From Sipunculus nudus (taxonomy: Eukaryota > Annelida > Sipuncula > Golfingiida > Sipunculidae), in contig CM049311.1 in NCBI GenBank assembly GCA_026874595.1, positions 54,623,676 through 54,687,675 of the forward strand: a DNA stretch of 64,000 nt, read 5' to 3'. A program made the translations under genes and the position numbers. This document shows positions 23,323 through 34,700 of the stretch, piece after piece. The first letter of the stretch is position 1. The number at the start of each line of letters is the position of its first letter. The notes under the pieces are model-generated. The model did no database searches, was not told the origin of the DNA, and worked only from the letters and a program-made list of their open reading frames with translations.

Positions 23323-25667
23323 CACAAAACTCCACAAATTTATATGGCTCCGCATGTAAGGCTACATAGGCCTACACTACGGCCTCCCTACCTTGGATTT
23401 CTTGGTAGGCCTATAAGTATAAGTCGTTCAAACTCGCTACCCTCATATATAAATGACGAGTGGTATAATGGTCACCGTCAGTTCCCTATTAGGTTGCCGT
23501 TATTAAGCCATAGCTAGGTGGTTAAATGATCTTGTCGGATCATTCACAATTTTCTCAAACTCTGGCATGGATAAAGTAAAATACGATACGTACGGGCACT
23601 TACCTGTCTCATATTTAATTGCTCAGTGATTGAGTGGCGGGCGCCATGCAGGGACCGGGGCATTCATGAATCAAATCGGGCCTTCCTTCACCTCAGGCAG
23701 ACTTGGTTCCAGGATAATCTCAAGAGACCGTGATTTTTTATTCCATGGGCACTTTTACCATCCATAACCATATCCCAATTCGCATGTCCAGTCTGCTGGT
23801 CTACGAAAGGCATCTCTGTACCCCACTCCAGTACATTCTTCTTCATGATCAATTTAAGATCCTATAACCAGTCCTCCAGCAGAATGTCACAGGCTTAGCA
23901 AAATGGTTTGGAGCGGGTCGGGAACCACGATGAATTTCCTTATCCATAGTCCGAATCATTGATAGAAAAAAAAACATAAATATAGCCTATTTGAATTCTT
24001 CCAAATTGTGCCCAAACCTCTTCTCGAAGAAACAGTCGTCCAAGCAAGTAAAATGAAATAAAGAAATTGGTGTTCCGTTTTTTTTTAGAGCTAAGATGTC
24101 ACACGTCCAAGCATCTGAAAGCATCATTGCTGACCTCCTCTCTCGTTGCTGGTACATTGAGCCCAGAGCGACACATCACAGCTGATTCATCAGTCCTGTT
24201 CCGATGGATTGACGGACCCACCTTGCCTCCCCCAACCAATTATCCCAACCTATTTCTTTCTAATTGCTATATGCCTATACCATATAGTCACAAGCAGTAA
24301 CTCACTGCCGGGAGAAAGCTTAATGAATGCATGTGTGTGCTAATGCAGTAGGAAATACTCCTCTCTCCTTTCCAGTTCAACAGCTTCTCTTGAACCCGGA
24401 CATCCAAGGTCGAGATAACCCTTGTCCAGTGGCACACACACGTGACAAGTAATTTCAGACGGACTGAGGATGCCAATTTACACAAGGAAACGTCGTTTAT
24501 AACGAGAAAGAAAAACCAGAGCTGCAGTAATTTCCTTAACAACAATTTTATTGCACAACAGTGTGACTGAGGCCATCAGAGAAAATTCTCAAACTATGGT
24601 GGGTGTGACTTTTGATACAAAGAGTAGTTTAAGCTCTGACCCATGATGTCACTATGAAGGGTAACTCTGGTCCTGATATGTTGATTGTGACGTAACTAAA
24701 AGGACACGCACGTCATGATCTGTCTTGTTGTTCAGGGTGTTTAGTGTAAGTGTTTAAATCTCCTTTAAAACCACATTATAAATATACCTTTCAAGGCTAG
24801 TCAATGAATCGTAAATGTCTATTCACGTATTTCCTCGGGCCTATACGTTTTGAATGTACTTGTTCAATATTCCGGAGGCAAGAGATGAACAACAAAACGG
24901 CACACAACGCCCTAGCCTTGTGCACGAAGTGACGAGTCGCAGCACAGTTGAGGAAAAAATTAGTGACCCGCTCATGTTTCTTTTTCTTTTTAGACCTATG
25001 TCACTCCTTTTGAGACAAGACCCATAACAATTAACCTACCCCTCCGTTTCGGAGATCTGAGTGATCTAGCACATGCCAGAATCAAGTTTGTGAGGCAAAG
25101 GGCAGTGTTTACCTGAATAAAATTACTATAACACACTGATCCGATCAAAATGCAAATCATGTACCTTACAACAATAAGTAGAGAATTATATACAACCGTA
25201 AATACAAATATATATATTGCTTCACATCGTATACCTCTACTATATTCGCACACCATTTTCGCTCGACCGGTGTAATCCTAGGTATGTGGACTTATTATCT
25301 TAGATAACTTAGCAGTCAGCATAATGCCGTCTTGATAATATGTGCGTGTAGGCTCTGTATATATAACACATACAAACTTGTTGTGGTTCTTTCAAATATC
25401 CCTAAGTGGTATGACCCAATACAAATACATTCCCAAATAACAGTATTTTAAGAAAATACTACAATGCAATATCTTGGTATAGCTTATCACCGTAGCCGTA
25501 TTTTGGGATTACAAGTCATATTTATCATCTTATTATATTTGAGATTATCGTTTAGCACTTTGTGTACCCGTGCTTAATTAAATTACATTCGCCATAAGCA
25601 TCCTGATTGATTTCCGCTTATTGTATCTGCAGGTGTTGGTCAGTAGTCCCAAAGGAGTGTACATATA
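22790..25667. other. Intergenic stretch 3' of the polycystin-like gene
   Basis: No gene is supported here apart from the repeats listed. A minus-strand frame of 53 codons at 23688-23846 (starting MKKNVLEWGTEM) is open and not obviously low-complexity, but I recognise no domain in it. A short minus-strand frame at 24288-24545 has a hydrophobic N-terminus and no other support. The sequence just beyond 25667 is the presumed 3' UTR of the polycystin-like gene. Confidence 0.5.
23272..23321. repeat. (TA)n microsatellite
   Basis: About 25 TA units, directly after GGCGAGGTTTTACTG. The preceding 160 bases (GGTGGTCG..., GAGATGGTCGCTAAAAT) look like one end of a dispersed repeat that abuts the microsatellite. 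Confidence 0.95.
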
Positions 25668-25673
25668 TTTATT
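25668..25673 (-). promoter_or_regulatory. Candidate polyadenylation signal AATAAA
   Basis: A minus-strand AATAAA lies about 70 bases beyond the stop codon at 25742. It is the first canonical signal downstream. No strong GT-rich downstream element is evident, so a later site is possible. Confidence 0.4.
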
Positions 25674-25741
25674 TGGACACAAGAAACGATGGTCCACGTC
25701 CACGTCCACGCATGATAAAGCGTTCTTCCGGTGACAAGTTC

Positions 25742-27225
25742 TCAGCAATCTACATCAGCCACTGCGTCTTCTTTGTTAAGATGTGACATTGCAGCCTCTA
25801 CTTCCGCTTCAGCAGATCTCCCTGGGTTATTCATCAGCTTTTTCATCACGTGCTTATTGTCCGCTTTGCTGCTGTCGAAGATATTTTCGAATCGGTCTTG
25901 ATCGAAGTACACTTTGCTGATACAGTTAAGCAGGCGGTCGACTTTGTGAGGAAATTCTTCGACTTCAACTGGAAACAATGGTCGAATTCCACGCCTTCCT
26001 GTTTCATGGAAGGTTTTAGCAATAGAGCGGTACCCAAGGCCAGTCCAGATCTTAAATCGACGGATTATGAACTCCACCATTTCATACTCATTGGACTGTT
26101 TGGCGAGGTCAGCTCGCACGATTGAGAAGGATTCGTTGAGGATTGTTAGGAACATGTTGATGAGAATGTAAGCAACGACGACAGTGTATATAAAGAAGAA
26201 GAGAGGACCCAGTAATGGCTGTGCCGTCTTCATTGCGTAGAAGTTAAATCGGCCTAGCATCATCTGCATGCAGGTCTCTGCCGAGCGCACGACGGTGGAG
26301 AAGCTCTGCATCTCAATGTGGTAGATCAGGTAGAAGAACTGAGCGAAGGCCAAGAACATTATCGAGAACATGAAGCCGAAGGCACACATATGAACCGAAC
26401 CGTAACGCAACGTGGCAGCCATCATCCCGATCTTTTTGTTGAAGCGTAGCAGCTTAAGGAACTTGAGAGACGCTAGGAAAACCAGCCAGGCCACCATACA
26501 CATCAACAGTTCATTCCATCGTCCGACATACTGGAACTTCATGTATTCGTTGCCATGGGATTTCTTGAACCGAGTCACCAACTTGTTGGTGAGGAACAGA
26601 CGATAGAAATACACTACAGTCCCTGCAATGGAGAAACCAATAATGCAAAGCTCGACCCAGTTCCAGAACTGCTTGAAGTAGTCTCTTCTCTGCTTTTGTA
26701 GATTTCTTCCCTCCTTAATGACAAAGAAGATAATGAAGAACATGTAGACTACCTCGCAGATGATTTGAAATAGCATGGTTCCTGTGAAGTAGCTGAGTAG
26801 CTTCACAGGCTCAAATCGGTATGATGTGAATATCCCTCCGCTGTTTAGAATCTCTGCCACCAGGGTGCTGATACCAAACAGGTTAACGTTGGGGTTGTAG
26901 ACCGTGAACTCAATAAAAACAACCCTTGTGAACTTGTCGATCCATTTCTGCCTGCGCAGCTGTCGTATTTTGTCAGTCATACTGGCCCGGCTGGTTCGGA
27001 GTTCCGCCACGTACCCTCCGCCACTGTACATGCCGTGGAGACCCCAGTAAGGATAACTGTCGATCTCGTGTCCCGTTCTGTACGTATACTCAAAGACTGA
27101 CTTATTGTGCATGTCGCGGGTCAGCCAACCTACGCCATAATCTCTCTCCTCTTCGTCCCAAAACGTGTAGGGCACGTTACATCCATTCACCGATTTCAAC
27201 ATTGGTACTGGGACTTCACACAGAT
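25742..27225 (-). CDS. Polycystin-like exon 29 (channel module and C-terminus)
   Basis: Acceptor TATTTTCAG; starts in phase 1 and ends at the stop at 25742. It encodes 494 residues. First comes the rest of the extracellular domain, with two cysteines (LCEV, NGCN), RVVFIEFTVYNPNVNLF and a Gly-Gly turn. TM7 to TM10 follow (LLSYFTGTMLFQIICEVVYM; WNWVELCIIGFSIAGTVVYF; ELLMCMVAWLVFLASLKFLK with LLRFN; CAFGFMFSIMFLAFAQFFYL). Next are the pore loop MQMMLGRFNF and TM11 (GPLFFFIYTVVVAYILINMF, LTILNESFS). The tail has a short amphipathic helix around FPHKVDRLLNCISKVY and ends DAVADVDC. Leu-Gly-Arg replaces the Leu-Gly-Asp filter of PKD2-like channels. Confidence 0.98.
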
Positions 27226-28845
27226 CTGAAAATAAACCAAATATGCGGATACGAGGTTTTCTAGCTTATAGCTAACACTGGTGACATTCCTCAATTATGA
27301 ACGATAAAATCAAGGCATAAATTTTCCGATGAATTTACTAACTAATTGAAAGGGTACAGTACATGTCTGCCTTTGCAAGATTGCTTATGCATAGCTCAAT
27401 TGCTATGGACTGATGTTTCTTATTTCTGGTCATTTTATTCTGGTAGAGAAAACTGTGGATCAGGCATTATTTCAGTCTTGGCACGATAGAGAATTGCGGA
27501 TTATGCTGTACTTAATTATTTTATTCGGATTTAATGCACGACAGAGAAATTGGGATCATGCTTTCCTTGTTTCAATCTGAGTTAAGCACGATAGAGAAAT
27601 GTGGAATTTTCAAATCTTAATTGTTCCACACAGAGTTGATACACGGAATCCTTATATTGTTTCACACTGAGTGCGGCACATCAGGAATATTTGGTCAGGC
27701 TTACATTGTTTCACTCTCTTTTTTCATGCGGCGTAGAGAATTTTTACATAAATTACCTGGTTTTACTCTGAGTTGACGTATTGTAGCGTATCCCATAATT
27801 CTTCCTACCCTGTCACCCACAAATCCTCGCTGCTCTAAAGGGGGTTCACCGTTATACCACTTGCCAGCCCTCAGTCCTGGGACCAGCACGAATTCAGTCC
27901 AGTTCCAGAACCTATCGATTGTGTCCACCTTGAATATAAAAAGAATAAATATGTTAAATAAAATTTCTTTCATAAGTAGTGAATTCACAACATATTAATT
28001 TACAATGTAATTAAATGTGTAAAAATATAAAATAAAGAATCAAATATTATTCAAAATTCAGATGCAATTTTGTTAAATTATTGATACCATCATCGTGATT
28101 GGTGTTGTTTTTACTGTTGCAAAGTGCTATTATTTGCATGATGTATTAGAAATAATTGTGGGAAAAAAATGTCACAATTAGGGTATTACTCCAGCGGTTG
28201 GTTATTTAAAGGTTAGACGTGTACGTGACCTTGGTGAAATCATTATCAAATCCATCAACACAAGGTGCATCATTATTGATGAAAAGGTCTTCCATTCCCT
28301 TCTTGAGAAGGTACGCATTGGGGTCACGGTAGCTGTAGCTGATGACGAGTAAGATCCACAGGAACATGGCGTAGAAGAGAACCTCCCTGAGGATGTCGTA
28401 CATCTTCAGTTCCTTGAGACGATGCTCCCTGGCCTTCTCCAGCTGCTCCGGGCCCGGCGGACGGTATGCCACCCGGCGAGGTCTTGCAGCCGCAGCGAAC
28501 CCTGTCCGTCAACATCAAGTTAGTTATTAAAAATGTCACATGTACGTAACTGTCTAAAGAAACTGGCATTATGCAATCTTGGAAACGATCATATGACATG
28601 TAAACTCAACCACATGACCTTTAGACAATTTAATCTCCAATATTTTACATTTTTTTCACTAGAATAATTTTTTAGCTTTTTTCTCAAGTTTTTACCAAAC
28701 ACTTCATTTGTTTTGGAATAACACAAAATATGAATTACGTAGGATCAACAATTGACTTAAGTAATAATATCGATGTAAAGTCTTGATATTTCTGACGGAT
28801 TTTTGTATATCTTACATGAAAACTAAGGAAACTCTTATGTACACA

Positions 28846-28898
<53 letters not shown>

Positions 28899-31672
28899 AT
28901 ATATTCTAGTAATATTAACTTGTGTGGTGCTCCCAGTGTAGGAATTCTTCATCTGGTGACAGTTCGTGTTCGTCTTCATCTTTCAGGTCCAGTTCCTCTT
29001 CCACCCGTTGTTTCTTGAAGATCAGGGAAAACAGGAATGCCATGAGGATCACCTGTATTTAAAAATGGCCATATTACCCCAGAAGAACAGACCGTTAGTG
29101 TAGAAATGTTGTTGTGATACGGTTTATGAATTTTAAAAAGAAGACGGACAGTTAAATACATGCTTTTAATATATGGACTCGTGAATCCGAAGAATAAAAC
29201 TCTACTGAATGTTTTCACTGGCACATATCTATTGGAAAAATAGGCGTTACTGAATGTTTTCACAGGCACACATCTACTTTTTAGAGTTAGTTATTTTTTT
29301 TAAGTAGATTTTCTTTCTGTGTGTACTACGTGGTATCCTTGGACGTTTGACTGTTGCGAATTTTCCGCCAAAACGAAGTTTTGTGGGTACTATGTTTTTG
29401 ACCGGTTTCCGCCGCCTTGGCGTTCGTTTCCGGAGAACTCCGAGACCACTGGACGGATTTTTCCGAAACTTACACCAATTATCGGGTCACGTGAACTGGT
29501 GCCTAACCAATTTGCGTTGACCTCTGACCTTTCCTCTCTGCCCAGCGTCCATTTGTGCGTCTGTTTCCATACATAAACCATCATATCTCGTGAACCGTTT
29601 GACCGATCAGAAAAAAAAAATGTACAAATGTAGCCATTGGACAGCTCTATAACATACACCAAAAAATGGTGACGCCCCCTGCAACCATGCTTGCACAGTG
29701 TCCATCTGTTCATCTGCTTTGGGTTAAAATCACTCATATCTCTGCAATGGTTTGACTAATTCACCTGAAATTTGGCATGCGTATACATCCTGGATAGCTT
29801 TCTTGATTTATGACAGGTTGCGCCACCTACATTCACGTTCACGCTGCAGACATCCAAGCTCATATCTCGTGAACCGTTTGACTGTTTGGGCCAAAATTTT
29901 GCATGTGTATAGATCTCACATAGCTCTTTATCATACGCATAATTGGTGGCCCCACATGCAACCATTTTTGCAAAGCATCCGTCTGCGTGTCTGCCGTGGG
30001 ATAATATCACTCATATCTCGGCAGTGGTTTGACATATCTGCCTAAAATTTTGCAGTTTTATACATCCTGGACAGCTTTCTTGATTTTATGACAGGTGGCG
30101 CCACCTACATTCTAGTTTACGCTGCAGACATCCAAGCTCATATCTCGGGAACCGTTTGACCGATTTGGCCAACATTTTGCATGTGTATAGATCTCACATA
30201 GCTCTTTATCATACACAAAACTGAAGGGGCCACCATTTTTGCACAGCGTCTGTCTGTTTGTCTGCCGTGGGCTAAAATCACTCATATATCTGTACTGGTT
30301 TGACTTTTCTGCCTAAAATGTTGCATGTGTATGCAACTTGGACAGCTTTCTTGATTTAAGGTAGGTGGCGCAACCTACATACACATTTCGGCTGCAGACA
30401 TCCATGATAATATGCAACACACCTCACTCTATTTCCCACTGCCACTCAATCCATGCCTCACTTCACCCGTTCCACTCTGATTTCGGCGGATAGACGTAGT
30501 CGCTTGTCGACTACCCGTATTCTAGTTATCAGATGCAGTAGCCGGAAAAGTAATTTTGTTCAATATGAGAGACATCACGACACAGACGGTGCTACCTGAA
30601 TTTAAATGACTGGGGGTCGGGGGAAGGGGGGAGGCTGTTAACAGGTGAGTTCAAAGTTTATTTTTAGCAAATCACTACATTCACTAATGCCATTAGAACG
30701 GACGTGGTAGATTACATTAAATGATGAGACGACTTTTATTACTCCAACGTGACTTGTGTTCAATTGTCATGATTTATGTATGCTTTGTTTATGTAAACCG
30801 ACCGACCTTGAGGGGCTGTGTCAGGAAAATGGAGGTCACGAACGACATAACCATCGAGGAAATCCACTTTCGGCACTGGTTGTTACCGAAGCTGATCCCG
30901 TAAAAAAGAACGAACGATGCACTGACAAGGACCGTGACACTGAGAAGTATCCAGGCAACCACGCTGAAATACCATGGCAAAGAAATCTCGAACCTCTTCT
31001 TCTTCTCCTTCTTGACACCGTCTGCTGTGTCCATCGCGATATTGCCTTCCTTGGAAGTTGACATTGATGCTATGGGTTTTGCTTCAGTTTTTACTAAAAA
31101 TACATACAGACGTGATAACAGTGTATGCAGAGCAGTTATTTTTCACAGAAGTCAGAACTGGTGTCCCCTCAGACTGATAAAATTTTTTTATGAATCTCTG
31201 AATTCCAAAGTGAACACCGTAAGAAGCGAAGTTTTTTATTCACGGTCTGTTTTTATACCTGACGCGCTTTAATAAAAAACATTCACTATGCCAGTTACCA
31301 CCTTTCGTGGCTATATTCTATTTAACATTAAAACCACAGTCGCTCGAATCCATAAATCAGGGGGAAATGGGAAGAAAAAGTGCTTATTACACCTCAAAAG
31401 TGATTCATGCTTTCTTCGTACGAGGTATTTAAGTTCTACGTAAGGCACTACTATTATGTGAATTATAGTGCACAGTTTCGTCCATTTCTCTATAAAGAAA
31501 AACAACCACGAATAGGGATTCGAGCGACTGTGGCAAAACCGACAATGTCAAGTGGAAGCCCTTCTGTATCGTCTATAATCAAAATTGAATAAGCAAGAGT
31601 GGTTAACACGAGGGGGTATATTCTTATATTCTAATTAAATGATACAAACAGGTACACTATTATTAAATGTAC

Positions 31673-31725
<53 letters not shown>

Positions 31726-34700
31726 AATACTTATAAAAGGAATTCAGTTCACTTTTGTTCGCAATGTTCTCTAAAACCGCGTTGTGTAAAACATTGTGCC
31801 ATACATCATTTTAAAGGTTATTATCCCCGCAGTGACATAGGCGATATGAAAATAAATAATTTTTAATATACATATAATTTTGAGTGATTTTTCCGTTTTT
31901 TTACCGAGCACAGCCGAACTGCCTTCGGCAATCACCGGAATGCGTGATCGTGGTTACTTAACCTCTATAACACTAAGGACTATTGTTCATATGAATAACG
32001 CTTGCCTTCAATGAGGGATTTGACCCATGTGCGTGGGAGAACCCAGGGGGATGAATGACAAAAACCTTATTCAAGGTCCCAATTTCAGGAACAGGGCTGG
32101 GGTGGTGTCGGCGGTTTCAGGCCTCAAAATTTGTTTGATACGATGAAAAAAGGTTGCGGTGGCTGAAAATGGGATACGGACCCACTGCATGGAGTCCCGC
32201 TGGGTCCGCTTCTGCTACTTACGATGTATGCATATTTCTGTTTCCTTCTTCAGGAACAGTTTCCTTATTCACGGTCTGTTTTTATACATGACGCGCTTTA
32301 ATAAAAAACTTTCACTATGCCAGTTACCACCTTTCGTAGCTATATTCTATTTAACATTAAAACCACAGTCGCTCGAATATATAACACGAAAGTACCCATC
32401 TGACAGAAATATGGGCAACTTCATACAGGACTGTAATATGGGGATCGCAAGTTATTGTTAAATAAGGGCATTGTATAGGTTCTTCATATTTAATATCTCT
32501 TGCCATTTAAGTCTAAACAGAAACGTGGAGTAGAAGGATCACAAACCCGAATTCAGGTTTCAGTCCACAGGGCCCGAAATCTTCGTTAGAAATGTAATTT
32601 TCTCTAATATAACCTGTATATACCAGTTATGACGGGTTTCAGACTTCATATATGTATTACCTATGACATTATAGGATGAAAACTAAGAATTTGGCGTCAT
32701 TAGATTAAAGGTCACATGATGGCAGGCTGAGGAATTCGTTTTCAGATGATAAATTTCTGTCGTGGATGAAGGGCTTTAATGAAATTCTTGTTAGATGAGC
32801 GTCTTTCAAATGCATCATAACAATTATAGCCTATATTCAGCAATTCACGATGAAAGCCGTACTGATTTAAGTATAAACAAGTGAGGGGTTTCTTTTGAAA
32901 AAAAATTTCTCAATGACAACTTATTGATTGACAAAGTGTGGATTGCACATGACTAACCTGAGGATTCTCCAGTCACTGTCTTTGACTTCTCGGCTACACT
33001 TTTATCGGAGTCTGGTTTGATACCGGTCAGCGTACCGCCGGGACCCGCGCCATGTTTCTTCAAAGCTTCTTGAATCCTACTTGGCCGTTTGTGACGCGGT
33101 CGTGCTTTCCGGAAGAGCAACACGATCACAAAGTTAACAGGGAAAACGACCAAATTGGTAGCGATCCCAACGAATATCTACAACAGGAATTCACAAAGTT
33201 AACAGAAAAACGACCAAATTGGTAGCGATCCAAACGTATATCTACAACAGAATATCACAAAGTTCACAGGGAAAACCACCAAGTTGGTAGTGATCCCAAC
33301 GTATACAGAATAATATCTGATGATAGTTTCAGAGAAAAATTATAAAGAATTAAATTACTAAACAGGCAAATATAGAGACATGAGAAAATAACGTCCTTGT
33401 TACCAATTATAACTGAATATAATATAAGCGTATAAAGCACACGTAATCCAATACTCAATCGGTGCCTTTAAGATTATGTAAGAAGGATATACATGTTAAA
33501 CGAGGAAACTGAAAGATGTGCGCACACACACACGTATTCAATTTCATTTTGACAAACATACAAACATAATGGTTGTTAACCATTAATATATTTGAAGGAC
33601 GTTTTAGAACTGCAAAATCTTGTTATCAAGCGTACTACGTCATTATGAAACGCGGCTATTGGATCGACCTATTAACCAATTGAAGGCGAAAGAATCACGG
33701 TCATCAGAAAGAGAGGAATATTAATTTTAAGACTGTTCTATTACCACGTGATCTCGAGTTTGTATATACAGATTATTTATATAATGTGAATATCAAAAAT
33801 GAAATATAAGTCAAAGACAAAATATATATAATAAATAGGGAAATATAATAAACTATGATGGCAATACTAGAGCAAATTATATGGTACAGAGCCTTGATAT
33901 AAAATTAGTTATTCACTCATAGGCATAAGAGTGTTTTTTTCAGTCTCTAACTTGATATGACAAAATTTGAGAACTGCACAAATCCATTATTATAATTTCA
34001 TATTTTCCATTCCCAACTGCACAAGCAAGGGCCAGCTGCATGTTAAAAATACCTGTTGCAAACCACTGTCTGTGACAAATTTCTACCTGTTCCATAGAGA
34101 GGGCAAACGGTCCAAATGTGTATGCTTGTTGTCCTGGGGCAGCTACGTCCGGTACTTTGTTGTAGTACAATGCATTAGCAAACATGCTGGTGTAAAGCAG
34201 ACACAGGCAGCAGGATACACGCTGTAGGCGAGTAAACCGGCTGGTCGGGGGTCTGGCGATCACGGAGAACCAAAGGTGTTCGTCTCCTAGATTCTTGCGC
34301 GTCCGTTGACCGAAAAGCTGAGCAAACGCTCTCATCTGTTCTGGTCCAGCCACGGGGATGGTGCGGTCAACCTTCAGTTTGTAAAATATACATGTAATTT
34401 AGTATCTCATATATCAACTACGAATGTAGTCATAATTTCCAGTTGGTGAAGTAAGTCAACAGTTGTTGGTTGAAAGTGGACCTGTCACATTGCCATCAGT
34501 TTGTGGACACGTTTGTAGATATGTATTTTGCCTCACGCACAAAGACCTAAAGCTCTATTCTGAGCCAAAACAGATGAGTATGTATTCTTGGACAACAAAC
34601 GGAGGGGATCTTTTTATAAAACGATAAACATATGTTGTCATTACCAAGCCTCCTTGATTTCAGGTTTTTTTATGCACGGGAAAAAGATTAATCTATAGAA

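Noticed and set aside
24288-24545. 85-codon minus-strand frame with hydrophobic N-terminus
   Set aside because: No homology recognised, no splice or promoter context, and it lies in intergenic sequence.
28324-28599. Second frame overlapping polycystin-like exon 27
   Set aside because: It is a shadow of the true exon frame, which carries the conserved TM6 motifs.
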